Source of the DNA: Phlebopus portentosus | Taxonomy: Eukaryota; Basidiomycota; Agaricomycetes; Boletales; Boletinellaceae | Reading direction: 5' to 3' | Length of the DNA: 64,000 nt | Assembly (NCBI GenBank): GCA_037892935.1 | Contig: JAYXKI010000001.1 | Coordinates: 3,162,001-3,226,000 of the forward strand | Part shown: piece by piece, positions 1 to 12,777 of the stretch | Numbering within the stretch: position 1 is the stretch's first letter | Layout: each line of letters begins with the position of its first letter | Notes under the pieces: model-generated | Told to the model about the DNA's origin: nothing | Seen by the model: the letters and a program-made list of their open reading frames with translations, nothing else | Databases searched by the model: none | Position numbers and translations under genes: made by a program

Positions 1-1027
1 GATATGCAAAATTCTGCGGTGAGTTTCTTTACGTATTCCTTTTCCGACTCATTCTTTCGCCTCTTTCGGAATTCCTACAGGAAAAAGAGTTAAAAATACA
101 TATCAACAATAATGTATGCTGACTAACCTTGACAGCGTAGAGTTTCTCATCAGAACGGTCCCACTTGTGAGCTAACCGAACAACTGAAGTGGCTCCTTTC
201 CCAATAGCAAGCCGCTCGCATACACCGTATTTCTGTGACAGACTGACGGTGCTTTCGCCGGCGGTAGAACGTCGGTCACCATCGGAATCTGCTTTACTGC
301 TAGCTGAGGACCTCGCAGACGACTTTCGGTGTAGCTTTGGCGTCCCGGCTAATAAGTCCTTAAGTTGGAACTTATGTCCCCCTTCCGAATGGACAGACGG
401 CGGGCGAGACGCCGGTTTGGGTCGCGAAGGCGTTGGTGTAAGGGTCGATTCCGAAGGGCGCGATGGAAGTTCTCTCGAGGGTAAGGCCGAACTGACGATG
501 CCTGTTTTTAGCCTTTCTTCGGACTTAGAGGACGACGCCGACGGCCGCCTAGAGCGATTCGCTGGGACCACCGTTGAGCGGCCATAGTTCACACTTGGAA
601 CCCTGCTATTTGCGCGGCTGTGAGGACGGGACGACGACGCGCTAGGCGGCCAGCTTTCTTCGTCTGACGAGGATTCCCCTGGTGACTCAGCGGGAGGAGT
701 CTCCAAGCCAGTTGATGGCACGATGGTCGTCTGCTGCATGACAAGATGACCTAATTCACCCTTCGTGTAACCCGGTTCCTTTGGGAATGCGCCGGCCTCG
801 GGGGGAGGGAGTGGAATCGAGCTGGGTGACGTAGGAGCAGTAGGACGCGCTGTTGGTTTTGCATCACCACGGGGAGTATTTGAAGAGGGTCTTGAGAGGT
901 TAAACTTGTTGAGGAAAGAGTTCCGACGAGACTTGGGCAATCTTGCGAGACTGACATCATGAGGGGGTTTGTCGGACCCATCGGCGCCCTCACCCTCAGC
1001 CTGTGCGGTTTCCTGAGAGTCTTGCAT
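1..1027 (-). CDS. Ser/Thr protein kinase, HAL4/SAT4-NPR1 type (partial, N-terminal part)
   Basis: The 5' part of a fungal-specific kinase of the HAL/NPR family, which regulates plasma-membrane transporters and ion homeostasis. The model starts at the ATG at 1027 and runs off the left edge. Exon 1 (1027-128) encodes about 270 residues of Ser/Pro-rich, probably disordered sequence, then the beginning of the kinase domain: a glycine loop reading IGKGATSVVRLAH and the VAIK-type lysine in LYAVK. A 53-nt intron (127-75) separates this from exon 2, which encodes EFRKRRKNESEKEYVKKLT, a stretch typical of the family just after the beta-3 lysine, and continues beyond the window. A disordered N-terminus is usual in this family. 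The catalytic loop is not in the window, so activity cannot be judged. Confidence 0.85.
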
Positions 1028-2478
1028 GACTGGGCGGACGTAAGAAAGAGAGGAAGGGATGTCGTGGGGTGCCAGAATAGAAATTTACGAAAGCCGCAAA
1101 GATGGAAGAAGTTTGTGAAGAGCAAAGGGATTCAACCGAAGTGAGCTAAGGCGCTGAATACTACAGAAGGATGTTTATTGACACGACATGATGCAGGAGA
1201 GAATCAAAAGGGGCGCGGTGCAAGCAGACAAGCGATATACGGCGCGATATAGGGCTTAACGTGCAGACGAGGTGACCAGGCGAGGCAAGGCAGGCCAACC
1301 TCGTGCACAGACGAGATGTGTCGAGACGACTGAGTGTTGCAGCCGCTGGTCGTGGTCGAAAGCAAAGGTAAGTCCGGTTGACCGTGCCCGTGCCCTCTGT
1401 TGCAGCTCCCTATGCTGGTCATGCATTCCCACCTCGGCTCATTCCGGTAACGGTCACGCAGTTCTCACGTGAGTCACATTCCGCTTCCTGCTCCCTCCCT
1501 GAAGCATCTATTTATCCCGCTATCTCCACCTGTCTCGTAACGCGTGTCATTTGCCGCATGTCATCCCCAATTATCCCACATTTTATTCTCCTTGTTCAAA
1601 GCTTCCTGTTCACAATTTCTGCATCATACAGAGGACACGTAAGGGCGGGACATCTCAGCACCGAGCGGCCGTCCATGCAAAGTCTGCTTGTTTGCCTATT
1701 TGCACGGTCATTAAATCTCCGAAGCACGTTTGTCTTGGCAACGAAGACCTGGATGTGACACGAGGAGGGGAACAGACGGAACAGATTTAGTTACCATAAG
1801 GCACTCCGTGTTCGCCGCGAGCTTGCTTACAGGCGCTCCTCGATCGGCGGTTTGAATTTGAGCAGGAGGCAAATGGGAAGATCAGCCACGCAGCGGAAGA
1901 AGTTCTTTTGATAATAGATCTGCTGATGTGAGGCAGAGAGAACTTTCTGCCATTCGCGCCGGGTCGCTTGTATTGTCGTGCTTTTTGCATGTTCGGAGTA
2001 ACCTGACCCCTGGACTTCTTTTCCATACGTTTTGGATGGATGAGAATATTCAAGTATCTGCTAACAGCTGTCGCGGGTCGCCTCCGTTCCGACCGACCGA
2101 CCTAAACCCAGATCAGCGATGTAATACCGGGGTGAATTTTGAATCCTTACTAGATAAATAGTTAATTGTTTTCAAGACGGAAAAATAGAATCAAGATGTA
2201 GTCTCTGTGCTAATGAATATTGTTATTTGACTTACTCACGAAGGGTAACTTATTCACATTCACATTTGAACACTTCGAGAAGAAGTTACGTAAAGCACAA
2301 GGTCGTGGAATCTAAATTCCAAACGTAGAATAACTGTACAGCAGAAGCAATCAGGCAGCTGATCAGATCAGTAATCCGCCTCTCGCTGCCATCATCGACA
2401 TCCTCAAGAACAAGGTGAGCAACGCCTGTTTCTGTCTTCAAGTGAGCTTCGTTGTTGAAATGAAGCTCCGTAGCCGCC
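1028..2478. other. Intergenic region between divergent genes (kinase and RPL19)
   Basis: About 1.45 kb separating the kinase (minus) from RPL19 (plus). It should hold both promoters and 5' untranslated regions. Only short ORFs occur on either strand and none resembles a known protein. No clear TATA box, tRNA or repeat was recognised. Confidence 0.5.
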
Positions 2479-3192
2479 ATGGTCAACCTTCGCTCTCAAA
2501 AGCGGCTTGCCGCCTCCGTCGCCGGCGTCGGCAAGCGCAAGATCTGGCTCGATCCCGCAGAACAGTCAGAGATTGGCAATGCCAACTCGCGAACCCATGT
2601 TAAAAAGCTCATTAAGGATGGACGAATAATCATCAAGCCTGCCACCGTCCACTCCCGCGCTCGTACCCGCGACTTGCATGCTGCGAAACGCAAGGGGCGT
2701 CACACTGGTTACGGTAAACGAAAGGGTACCGCTGAGGCCCGTATGCCGACGAAGGTGCAATGGATGCGTAGACAGCGTGTTCTCAGGCGGTTGTTGAGGA
2801 AATATCGCGAGGCGGGCAAAATTGACAAGCATCTGTGTGTATTCCATCTGCTATTGCGTCAGATTCTGTGTAACTCATATGTTCACACGATCGCATCGAT
2901 GAATAGCTACCACTCCCTTTACCTCAAGTCGAAGGGTAACGTTTTCAAGAACAAGCGTGTGTTGATGGAGTACATCCACAAAGCGAAGGCTGAAAAATCG
3001 CGCACGAAGGTACTCACTGACCAGATGGAGGCACGCCGTATCAAGAACAAGGTTCGTTCTGTAAAGTATCATAGAGGAAGACTGTATTCACGAATTCCTT
3101 TTCAGGCTGCTCGTGACCGTCGCCAAGCCCGCTTGTTGGAGAAGAGGCAGGCGATCATTGCCATTGAGCACGAGGAAGAAGTCGAAGAGTAA
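2479..3192 (+). CDS. RPL19: 60S ribosomal protein eL19 (L19)
   Basis: Component of the large ribosomal subunit. After removal of two introns the protein is about 195 residues, the normal eL19 length. It begins [14 protein letters not shown], carries the family signature GKRKIWLDP near residue 20 and the basic block [16 protein letters not shown], and ends in a long basic alpha-helix with an acidic tail (EHEEEVEE). Introns are 2835-2906 (72 nt) and 3052-3105 (54 nt). Both lengths are multiples of three and both happen to be open, so the unspliced frame reads through; the inserted residues are absent from eL19 and the splice sites restore the family sequence exactly (IDKHL joined to YHSLY; IKNK joined to AARDRR). 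The start is chosen because it matches the conserved N-terminus. Confidence 0.97.
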   Translation: MVNLRSQKRLAASVAGVGKRKIWLDPAEQSEIGNANSRTHVKKLIKDGRIIIKPATVHSRARTRDLHAAKRKGRHTGYGKRKGTAEARMPTKVQWMRRQRVLRRLLRKYREAGKIDKHLCVFHLLLRQILCNSYVHTIASMNSYHSLYLKSKGNVFKNKRVLMEYIHKAKAEKSRTKVLTDQMEARRIKNKVRSVKYHRGRLYSRIPFQAARDRRQARLLEKRQAIIAIEHEEEVEE

Positions 3193-3504
3193 TTGCATCG
3201 CATACAAGCATTATTACCTCCTTCCTGTACTCATGTTTATGTGTGACCATCATGATATGCCATGCTCCGCTTATCCACTCTTTTTCCTGTTATTGATCGT
3301 TGTGTACTTTGAAAGATAAAAGAAGTACTTACTGTGCACTTGCTTGAATAATGGCTCTGAAGTCAGCAATATTATCGGGAACACCTTGCCTTTGTTCTAT
3401 TTACTAGTAGTCTACTCCTGGCACGGAGTGCCTTCTTCGGTTTCCCTGTCTCACTCGAGTGCCAATACTTGATCATTGTCGAGGGCACGTACTATGCAAT
3501 AAAT
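3193..3504. other. Short intergenic region
   Basis: Just over 300 nt between the RPL19 stop and the MYST acetyltransferase start, both on the plus strand. It is T-rich and must contain the RPL19 3' end and the next promoter. No other feature was recognised. Confidence 0.5.
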
Positions 3505-6171
<2,667 letters not shown>

Positions 6172-6568
6172 TTTCAATGCGCCTCCTTCGCTTTTATTTG
6201 CGTGTGTTTGGAATTGTTTGGTGGGCGACTAAAATACCAAGACACGCACCGGGTTTATTCTCTCGTGCTTACCACCATTATCCCTTCCGTAGAATTTGTG
6301 TCTTCTTGGATATCACAGAAGCATTCCGAAACGCGCAGTCACTATTTTCTCTTGTTTGTATTCTTCAATTCTGCAAACCTGACTTGTGCCACCCTCAATG
6401 AATACTCGTGGAAGCAGTGCTAGTCATTTATCCCCAGTAAGACGAGACAACCACAGATACACGTTTCCTTTTAGCTAATTCACGCAACAATAGAGTCCAA
6501 CGGTTGTTCAGTCACCGACATCACCATCCTCATGTGGACTCTCGTCGTCCGTAACACCTGTCCTGACG
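6172..6568. other. Intergenic region before the kinase-like gene
   Basis: About 400 nt holding the 3' end of the MYST gene and presumably the promoter of the next gene. Two short overlapping ORFs lie here (about 6141-6423), but they match no family and are probably chance. Confidence 0.4.
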
Positions 6569-9104
6569 ATGGATGTGGATTGTGTCTCATTTTCTGGAAG
6601 TTCCTGAGTCTGCTGCACTAAGAAGCACCCGTTACTGACTTTGGGATATTTAGAAGTCCTTTTCCGGGATATTCAATCCTCGCATTGTGTCATTCCCTGA
6701 GTCTGGCTGTGTGAAAAGGACGCAAATATCAAGGCTTAGCCATAACGATAGCTTTCACATTGAAGTGGGTAAATGAGCTTATATAGCACATCTTGAGAAA
6801 GTTCTGACGCTGTTAATTTACTTTCTAGCATATTCCAAACGTGAAAGAGATAGATCCTGAATGGGCTCACGATGAGATTGATGTATGCATTCCAGTATTC
6901 CTTTTCTTTCTTCGAGACTCAAATTCATATAGGAGATCATGGTTATCTCCCCGAAACCGAAAGCGCGAAATTCATTCCTTGACCTCGGAGAAACCAAGGT
7001 ATGCGTTTCAGCCGCGATTTTCGACCTTTCGCTAAGATTATGGTTTTCAATAGAGGCCCAGCATCGACGAATTTGAGGTCTTGCGGGTAATCGGAAAGGA
7101 ACCCTCAGTTCAGACTATCTTGGCCCGTAGTTGTTCGGACTTAGGCCTATACGCCATCAAGACGCTGGGAAAGCGCGTAGCTTCCGCTCCGAATCTACTG
7201 AAGCATGTTCACTCCGAACAAACATGCTTAAGGATTGTCACGGAAGGTGACTGTTCTTTTCTTCCTAAGTTGCACCGGAGTTTTCAAGATGAAGCTCGAC
7301 TATATATGGTTCTTGTGAGTCTGATTTTACGCTGCCTTCATTATCAGAATTTATAATATCTATCAGGATACTTACCCGGGAGGCAGCATTGCATTGCACT
7401 TGGATCGGGAGGGGCCCTTTGCATCAGACAAGGCGCGATTCTATGCAACCGAGATAGTGAGTGACTTGACTTTCGGTTTATGATATGTGTCTTGATAATC
7501 GTTAACCGATGACATCAAGGTGGAAGCACTGTCGTATCTTCATTCACTGCACATCGTTCATCGTGATGTCAAGCCGGAGGATGTTATGATTGCAGCTGAT
7601 GGACACGTCGTTTTGACGAATTTTAGTTGCGCCAAAGTCCTTGATCAATGCGAAAGCACCGCATCGGTCTGCGGTACTAGAAAATTTGAAGCTCCAGAAA
7701 GAATTCTCGGATGGACTTACGACTACGCAGTGGATGTATGGAGTTTTGGTATCCTTTTATGCATCATGCATTTTGGTCAGGTAATTAAGTTAATTGCGAA
7801 CTTGAGCTCGTACTTATACGACTTATATCATGTCTTAGCATCCGTTCATTGAAGGAGATGAGCTTGACCCGCTTTTGATTATGCAAAAAAGGATTCTCCG
7901 AGGTCAAGCGCCCACTCGTCCTGGCCAACTAGTCCCATTGTCCGAGTGGAGTCTAATCAAGAAGGTGAGTAATGTGCCGGACATACCGAACCAAAGATGG
8001 CAACTTTTCGTTCAGTGTCTGGAACGGAACGCACTTCTGCGACCGAAAATATCACAGATGAAGACTCATGAGTACTTTCGAGACATGTAAGTACTCATTC
8101 TCGATAAAGAAAAAACCCCTGACCGAACTGTCTCAGCGACTGGGATCGGGTTAAGAATAAGAGTTATCAACGTGAGCGCGAAGCCATTATTTACCGACTT
8201 ACGTTCATGTCACCATGACTCAGCTCCGTACATTCCATGTGGAGACGAAGTTGACTTGCTAGAGGTCGATGAAGAAATATTTCACTTCTACGACAAATCT
8301 GATCTCCCTGAGCTTGACAACAGTCCTTCGGCCGCCTCAGACTTCGACGGATTCACTTTCACATGGCAACCAATTACAACATCTCCTGGGGACGAGACAA
8401 TTGCACACTCATGCCGTAGTTCTGCTGTTCTTGAGGCTCATGAAATTACGAGACCCAGCAAAAGAAGCAACATCCGAAGCATTCTGAAGATCCCCTCTGT
8501 ATATTTCACCAGAGATTCGGGAACATCTGATACTGCCAAGCCTACGGACTTTCTTGATCTTCGTCATTCGACCTCGAGAATAAATTTCAGTGCAAAGAGG
8601 CCTAGGAAACTAGTGAAGAAACGTCCCAGTTCCGGTGCTCGATTGTCTGTTCTATCGACTCGAAGGTCAATGGTATCAATGCTCAGCAAAACGAGTGTAG
8701 ACAAAGCGAGGCTATGTAGAAGCGATTCGCGCAACAAGTATCGCGCGGGATGCGAAGGTTCATTGTCAAATGGAACTATCAACTTGCCGAAAGGAGTTGT
8801 TCAGACAGGTCAAGGTATAGGCTTTACATACGTTCCTCAAGCTTCTCGTTCTCGACTGTCCCTTTCTTCGACAAAGACACAGTCGTGCTTCAAGAGTATT
8901 TCTAAGCTATTCGGCAGGGACAGCGACTCACCGGAGAATCTACCCAGATCAAGGAATGAAGTCATGCAGCAGATATATGGCAGCACATGGGGTGTCCATA
9001 CGGACGAGGCACAAATGTCCACAGTCTCGTTTGGTATCCCTGATGGCCTCGGTCGTCGTGTAGATTTGCTGGACCTTCAAGCTCTGAAGTCAGCACACTC
9101 CTGA
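6569..9104 (+). CDS. AGC-type kinase homologue with degenerate active site (probable pseudokinase)
   Basis: The protein kinase fold is clear: FEVLRVIGKEPSVQ, AIKTLGKR with the beta-3 lysine, HRDVKPEDV, a CGTRKFEAPE activation-loop end and DVWSFGILL. An AGC C-terminal tail follows (RDIDWDRVKNKSYQPPYIP and later FDGFTF), then about 230 residues of Ser/Arg-rich extension. Three motifs are altered: the glycine loop lacks its glycines, the catalytic-loop asparagine is Asp (KPED), and DFG is NFS in LTNFSCAKV. ATP binding or phosphotransfer is therefore doubtful. Supported exons: 6654-6764, 6829-6882, 6933-6998, 7054-7314, 7367-7456, 7520-7780, 7839-7964, 8016-8086, 8137-8171 and 8224-9104. The intron 8172-8223 is confirmed by restoring the YQPPYIP tail motif. 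The start is weak: a tiny exon from ATG 6569 (MDVDC) would join in frame to 6654, but the real start may lie elsewhere. Confidence 0.78.
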
Positions 9105-9252
9105 ACGTCTCTACCCGTTGGTGATGGAGTCAAGCGGCTCCACAAGTCCTATTCTCAGCACCCGTGAAGAAAATTGTCCGATTATTCCTTGCCATGTATC
9201 GCCTTCTAGCAATGTCTATAACCCTGTTCAACTTGATATGTACCCTATGACG

Positions 9253-10289
9253 CTACTGTTCAGAGTCGTCTACAGTAAATTCCAACTTGTCGTTTATCCA
9301 CTTGAAAGATACCCTTGAGAGAAAGCATCGGATGGCTGTCATCATGAATCAACATGTCCAGAGACTTACTTTGCGAGATCCTTGACAATATAATCCGGAG
9401 TGGCTTTGGCCAGTATGGATTGCTTGGAATGTGAAGTGCATACAGCGAGCGTCTTACATCCCGCGCTCCGCCCGGAGTTCAAGCCAGATGGTGCATCCTC
9501 AACGACCAGACAATTCTCGGGAGACACACCACAGCGCTCTGCAGCTTTAAGGTATGGATCAGGATGGGGTTTACCTCGCTCAACATCTTCTGATGTGACG
9601 AGTTGCGCAGGAGACGGAACAATAATACCGCATATTGCTAATGCCCGCGGCGCGTAGATCATTGTTCCCGAGGTAGCAATGACCCATGAATACTTTCGGG
9701 TTTCGTCCGACGGGTCTCCGGATTGTATCTATGCACGAAAATGAAGAGTCTGCTGCTTGAACTCAAGGAAACCCGTTGCTGACCTGCTTGATCAAGTCGA
9801 TTGCACCGGGTAAGGCAACCGGACCACCCTTAAGAACCTCTTCCTCGAACCTTTCTATTTCCGACTATTATTATTGACATGCCTATCATGTTCATATTTC
9901 ACATCTTTTAACATAGAGAAGCAAGTTCGTACTGACTAGAAGCTTTTCTTCGTCTTCGATCCTGCAGTACTCCTTGAGCGTGTCGTACAACCTACGTCCG
10001 TGTGATGAGTGGGCAACGAACTCGGCATCGAAGCCGTAATCCTTCGCGAAAGTACTCCACGCATTCATAACACCCGGCGTAGAGTCTATAAGGGTTCTGT
10101 GTGTGAACAAGGCAGCGTGTTTTTCTGATCAGCACATGTACAGATGGATATAACGTGTAGATGGTAGATTCACCCGTCCATGTCAAACAGAACCTGTTCT
10201 CAGATAATACTTGGTCACATTCGAAAACAGAACAAGAAAGGTCAAAGCCCTCTACCTACAGCATCGACGACGATTTTGTGGACGGTCAT
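9253..10289 (-). CDS. HAD-superfamily sugar/polyol phosphatase (GPP/DOG type)
   Basis: A small haloacid-dehalogenase phosphatase of the glycerol-3-phosphatase/2-deoxyglucose-6-phosphatase group, acting on small phosphorylated sugars or polyols in the cytosol. Six exons encode about 236 residues: 10289-10260, 10193-10174, 10096-9937, 9864-9784, 9728-9370 and 9313-9253. Splicing of the first three restores the catalytic motif LFDMDGTLIDST; later come the motif II region WVIATSG, the motif III lysine in GKPHPDPY and motif [10 protein letters not shown]. The intron between exons 5 and 6 is hidden because its GTAAGT donor overlaps an in-frame TAA; using it adds a C-terminal strand ([12 protein letters not shown]) expected for GPP-like enzymes. 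It is convergent with the kinase-like gene, 148 nt apart. Substrate cannot be deduced. Confidence 0.9.
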
Positions 10290-10988
10290 ATTCTCCAATA
10301 GAGTGGTGCAAAACGAAACGCCCGCATATTTTGTTGTTAGTCATGGAATGAATTATACCGGACCGGATTTTGCCGATAAACCTTATCAAAGAGATCGGCA
10401 GCGGCCAATGCGCCGCCTTTCATCAACCACATTATCACGGAGAATCCCGAGTGCTTAGCTTAAGCATGCCTTTTCTGTGTGCGTGTTTCCTTCGCAACAT
10501 GACCGTCATTGTGATAATTTTAGATTAGCTGATCTTGAGTCCGTGGCTACCATTACGGGGAACCTTATGTGCCAATCAACGACGAAATCCAAGCACCACG
10601 GCCATTGGTGAAAGGAAATTTCTCGCCATCCTTCCTATACGCTGGCCATGGCTTCATTGTACGATCAATGCGTTAAAAATAGGCACAAGCTCCGGGTTCG
10701 TCGAAAGCCATGAACAACAATGACGGCATTTTCCGATGGCCTATTGTTTTAGAGATCAAGAGTTGCCATTACCAGATGTTGTAGCACGCAGCCTCAAATT
10801 GTCTTCTTTTTGAGCCACAGTGCCCCCGCACGCCCTTTATAAAAGGGTGAAGGTCATGCTCCCCGAATACCCGATAGACTCCTAGCTGGCTAGGCCTCCG
10901 ACCTTTCGTCCTTCGTCAACGGCCTGGTGTCACTTACTAGTCGTCCCTGAATCCTTCTCCAGCAGCCAATCATTTCTTCACAACGATC
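10290..10988. promoter_or_regulatory. Divergent intergenic promoter region (phosphatase / secreted protein)
   Basis: About 700 nt between two divergently transcribed genes. A strong TATA element sits near the right end (separate entry). The stretch 10850-10985 just before the secreted protein ATG is pyrimidine-rich, as is common for highly expressed fungal promoters. Short ORFs in the region resemble nothing known. Confidence 0.5.
10838..10845 (+). promoter_or_regulatory. TATA box of the secreted CBM19-like protein gene
   Basis: The octamer TATAAAAG lies about 145 nt upstream of the ATG at 10989. It sits inside the near-palindrome CCCTTTATAAAAGGG (10833-10847). The spacing leaves room for a leader of roughly 110 nt. 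Confidence 0.6.
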
Positions 10989-12458
10989 ATGAAGTTTTCA
11001 TCCGCTTTTTTGGCTCTTTCTGTGGTTTGCAATGTTCTTGCCAGACCGACTCCTCAAGATTCCTCCTTTCAAAGACAAAACGGCGAGGACGCTATCAATC
11101 AAAAGCGAGTAATGGGTCATTCGATCTCGCCTTGCTCTAATACGCTCACCGTTTTCTTCCAGTCAGCAGTTTGCTGGCCTGACGGCCGATTCGGCGTGTA
11201 ATACGGGAGACAACGCATGCGTAAATGAAGACTTCGCGCAATGTGTTGACGGTAAATACATTCTTACGCCGTGCGGCAGTAGTCTCATGTACGTTGTATA
11301 CGTTCTTCCCGCCCGTCTTTATCAACGTTAAACTCCTGCTCCTTGCTAGATGCGCCGCGCTGCCTCTTGTGAACAGCCAGGGTACGACCGTTACTTGTAC
11401 GACGCAGTCGGATTTAGAAGCTCGCATCGCTGCCACTGGCGCAAATGATAGTGGTGGGAATGGAGATTCAAGCGGATCCAGTTCGGATTCTAGCTCGAGC
11501 TCGGATTCGAGCTCAGGCTCATCTACAAGCCGTGAATCATCTAGCTCAAGTTCACGATCATCTACGGCAGCTGCATCTTCACAGACCACTTCGTCCTCTT
11601 CGAACTCGAATAACAATGGCAACGACGGCAATAACAGCAATAGCAACGATAATAACGATAACAACAACGGGGACTTGCAAACCTCTCTGTGTTTGGATTC
11701 TTCGCTCGTGCAGACAGCCTTTGAGAAGGATGGACAACAGGACCCTGCGGAGAATCAGGTTGCGTCGGCAACGTCTTCTAATAACTTCATTAATTTCTGC
11801 GCAACAGTCGATCTTCCGCTAACGAACGGTCAGCAGGTCAAAGGTGGCTCGTGCAATGCGTAAGTGTTCCCTAAGGACGTGGCTTTGGTTATGTGGCTTA
11901 CGACCTTTCATTTCAATCTCAGAGCACCGATGGGTGTGATTGCATCCACGAACAACATGCCTTCGGCTAAATTCCAGTCCCCCAAGAACCTAGACAAGAT
12001 CAAAGCAAACACGGCTTTCACAGTGAAATTGGCTGTCAATAATCTAGCCACAGGCAATTTCGTGAACGCCGCTGCAAACTACTTCTCTGCTCCCCAGACC
12101 ATTGACAACTCAGGGAATGTTGTTGGACACTCGCATGTCGTTATTGAGAAGATCAACGACTTGACGGACACGAGTGTGACAGATCCAAGTCAGTTCGCAT
12201 TCTTCAAAGGACTGAATGAAAAAGCGCAGGATGGGGTGTTGTCGGTTGAGGTCACAGATGGATTACCTGCAGGCACGTATCGTATTGCGACCATCAATAG
12301 TGCTGCAAATCACCAGCCTGTCCTCGTGGCTGTCGCACAGCACGGATCATTAGATGACATGGTCTACGTACGTGTTTTCCGCGTTCCTACCTACAGTCCT
12401 CGTGCTCAAATGTTCCCGATGCTTTTCGCAGTTCACTGTAACAGATGACGGGAACTGA
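10989..12458 (+). CDS. Secreted protein: CBM19-like chitin-binding module, Ser/Asn linker and conserved C-terminal domain
   Basis: Probably a cell-wall or extracellular protein. A signal peptide (MKFSSAFLALSVVCNVLA) is followed by a short cysteine-containing module (FAGLTADSACNTGDNACV, QCVDGKYILTPC, CAALPLVNSQGTTVTC) that resembles CBM19 chitin-binding domains. Next comes a linker of about 100 residues made of Ser/Asp/Thr and then Asn/Asp/Gly repeats. The C-terminal domain of about 200 residues (VIASTNNMPSAKFQSP ... NHQPVLVAVAQHGSLDD) matches a domain widespread in fungal secreted proteins and sometimes mis-annotated as a ribosomal protein. Introns: 11109-11166, 11289-11349, 11860-11921 and 12368-12431; the last exon ends FTVTDDGN at 12458. 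No catalytic motif is evident, so binding or a structural role is the best guess. All exon joins keep the frame. Confidence 0.85.
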
Positions 12459-12777
12459 GGCGCATGGACGTCTATGACACCGGTCCTTATATCCATAATT
12501 GCTGTATCGGTAACCTGTTCACATTCCTTCTTTTTCAATAATGTGCCTGAATTTAGTACTTGCCTTTCAATCAATTCGTTGAACCAAAGACTAAATTCAA
12601 GATCACTGTAACCAGGAGTACTCACACAAAACAACTAGCCTGAGTTGTACTGTGTTCCATTCAAATTGCTACAAGATATACGCAACATCAAAGAATTGAT
12701 AAGATGAACTTAATTTACTCCGATCCAGATATATAGAGTTTATGATGCGTTAAGAAAATTCATCATTACCGATCACG
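12459..12777. other. Convergent 3' region
   Basis: About 320 AT-rich bases between the ends of the secreted protein gene and ERG5. It should hold the two polyadenylation regions; nothing else was recognised. Confidence 0.5.

Noticed and set aside
189..587. 132-codon plus-strand ORF opposite the HAL-type kinase
   Set aside because: It is antisense to the kinase exon, has no recognisable domain, and arises from the Ser/Arg-rich codons of the real gene.
2835..3105. Unspliced 237-residue version of RPL19
   Set aside because: Both in-frame introns have normal GT...AG ends, and the extra residues are absent from all eL19 proteins.
11146..11667. 173-codon minus-strand ORF rich in Leu/Glu/Asp
   Set aside because: It is the reverse complement of the Ser-rich linker of the secreted protein, where simple codon repeats keep the opposite strand open.
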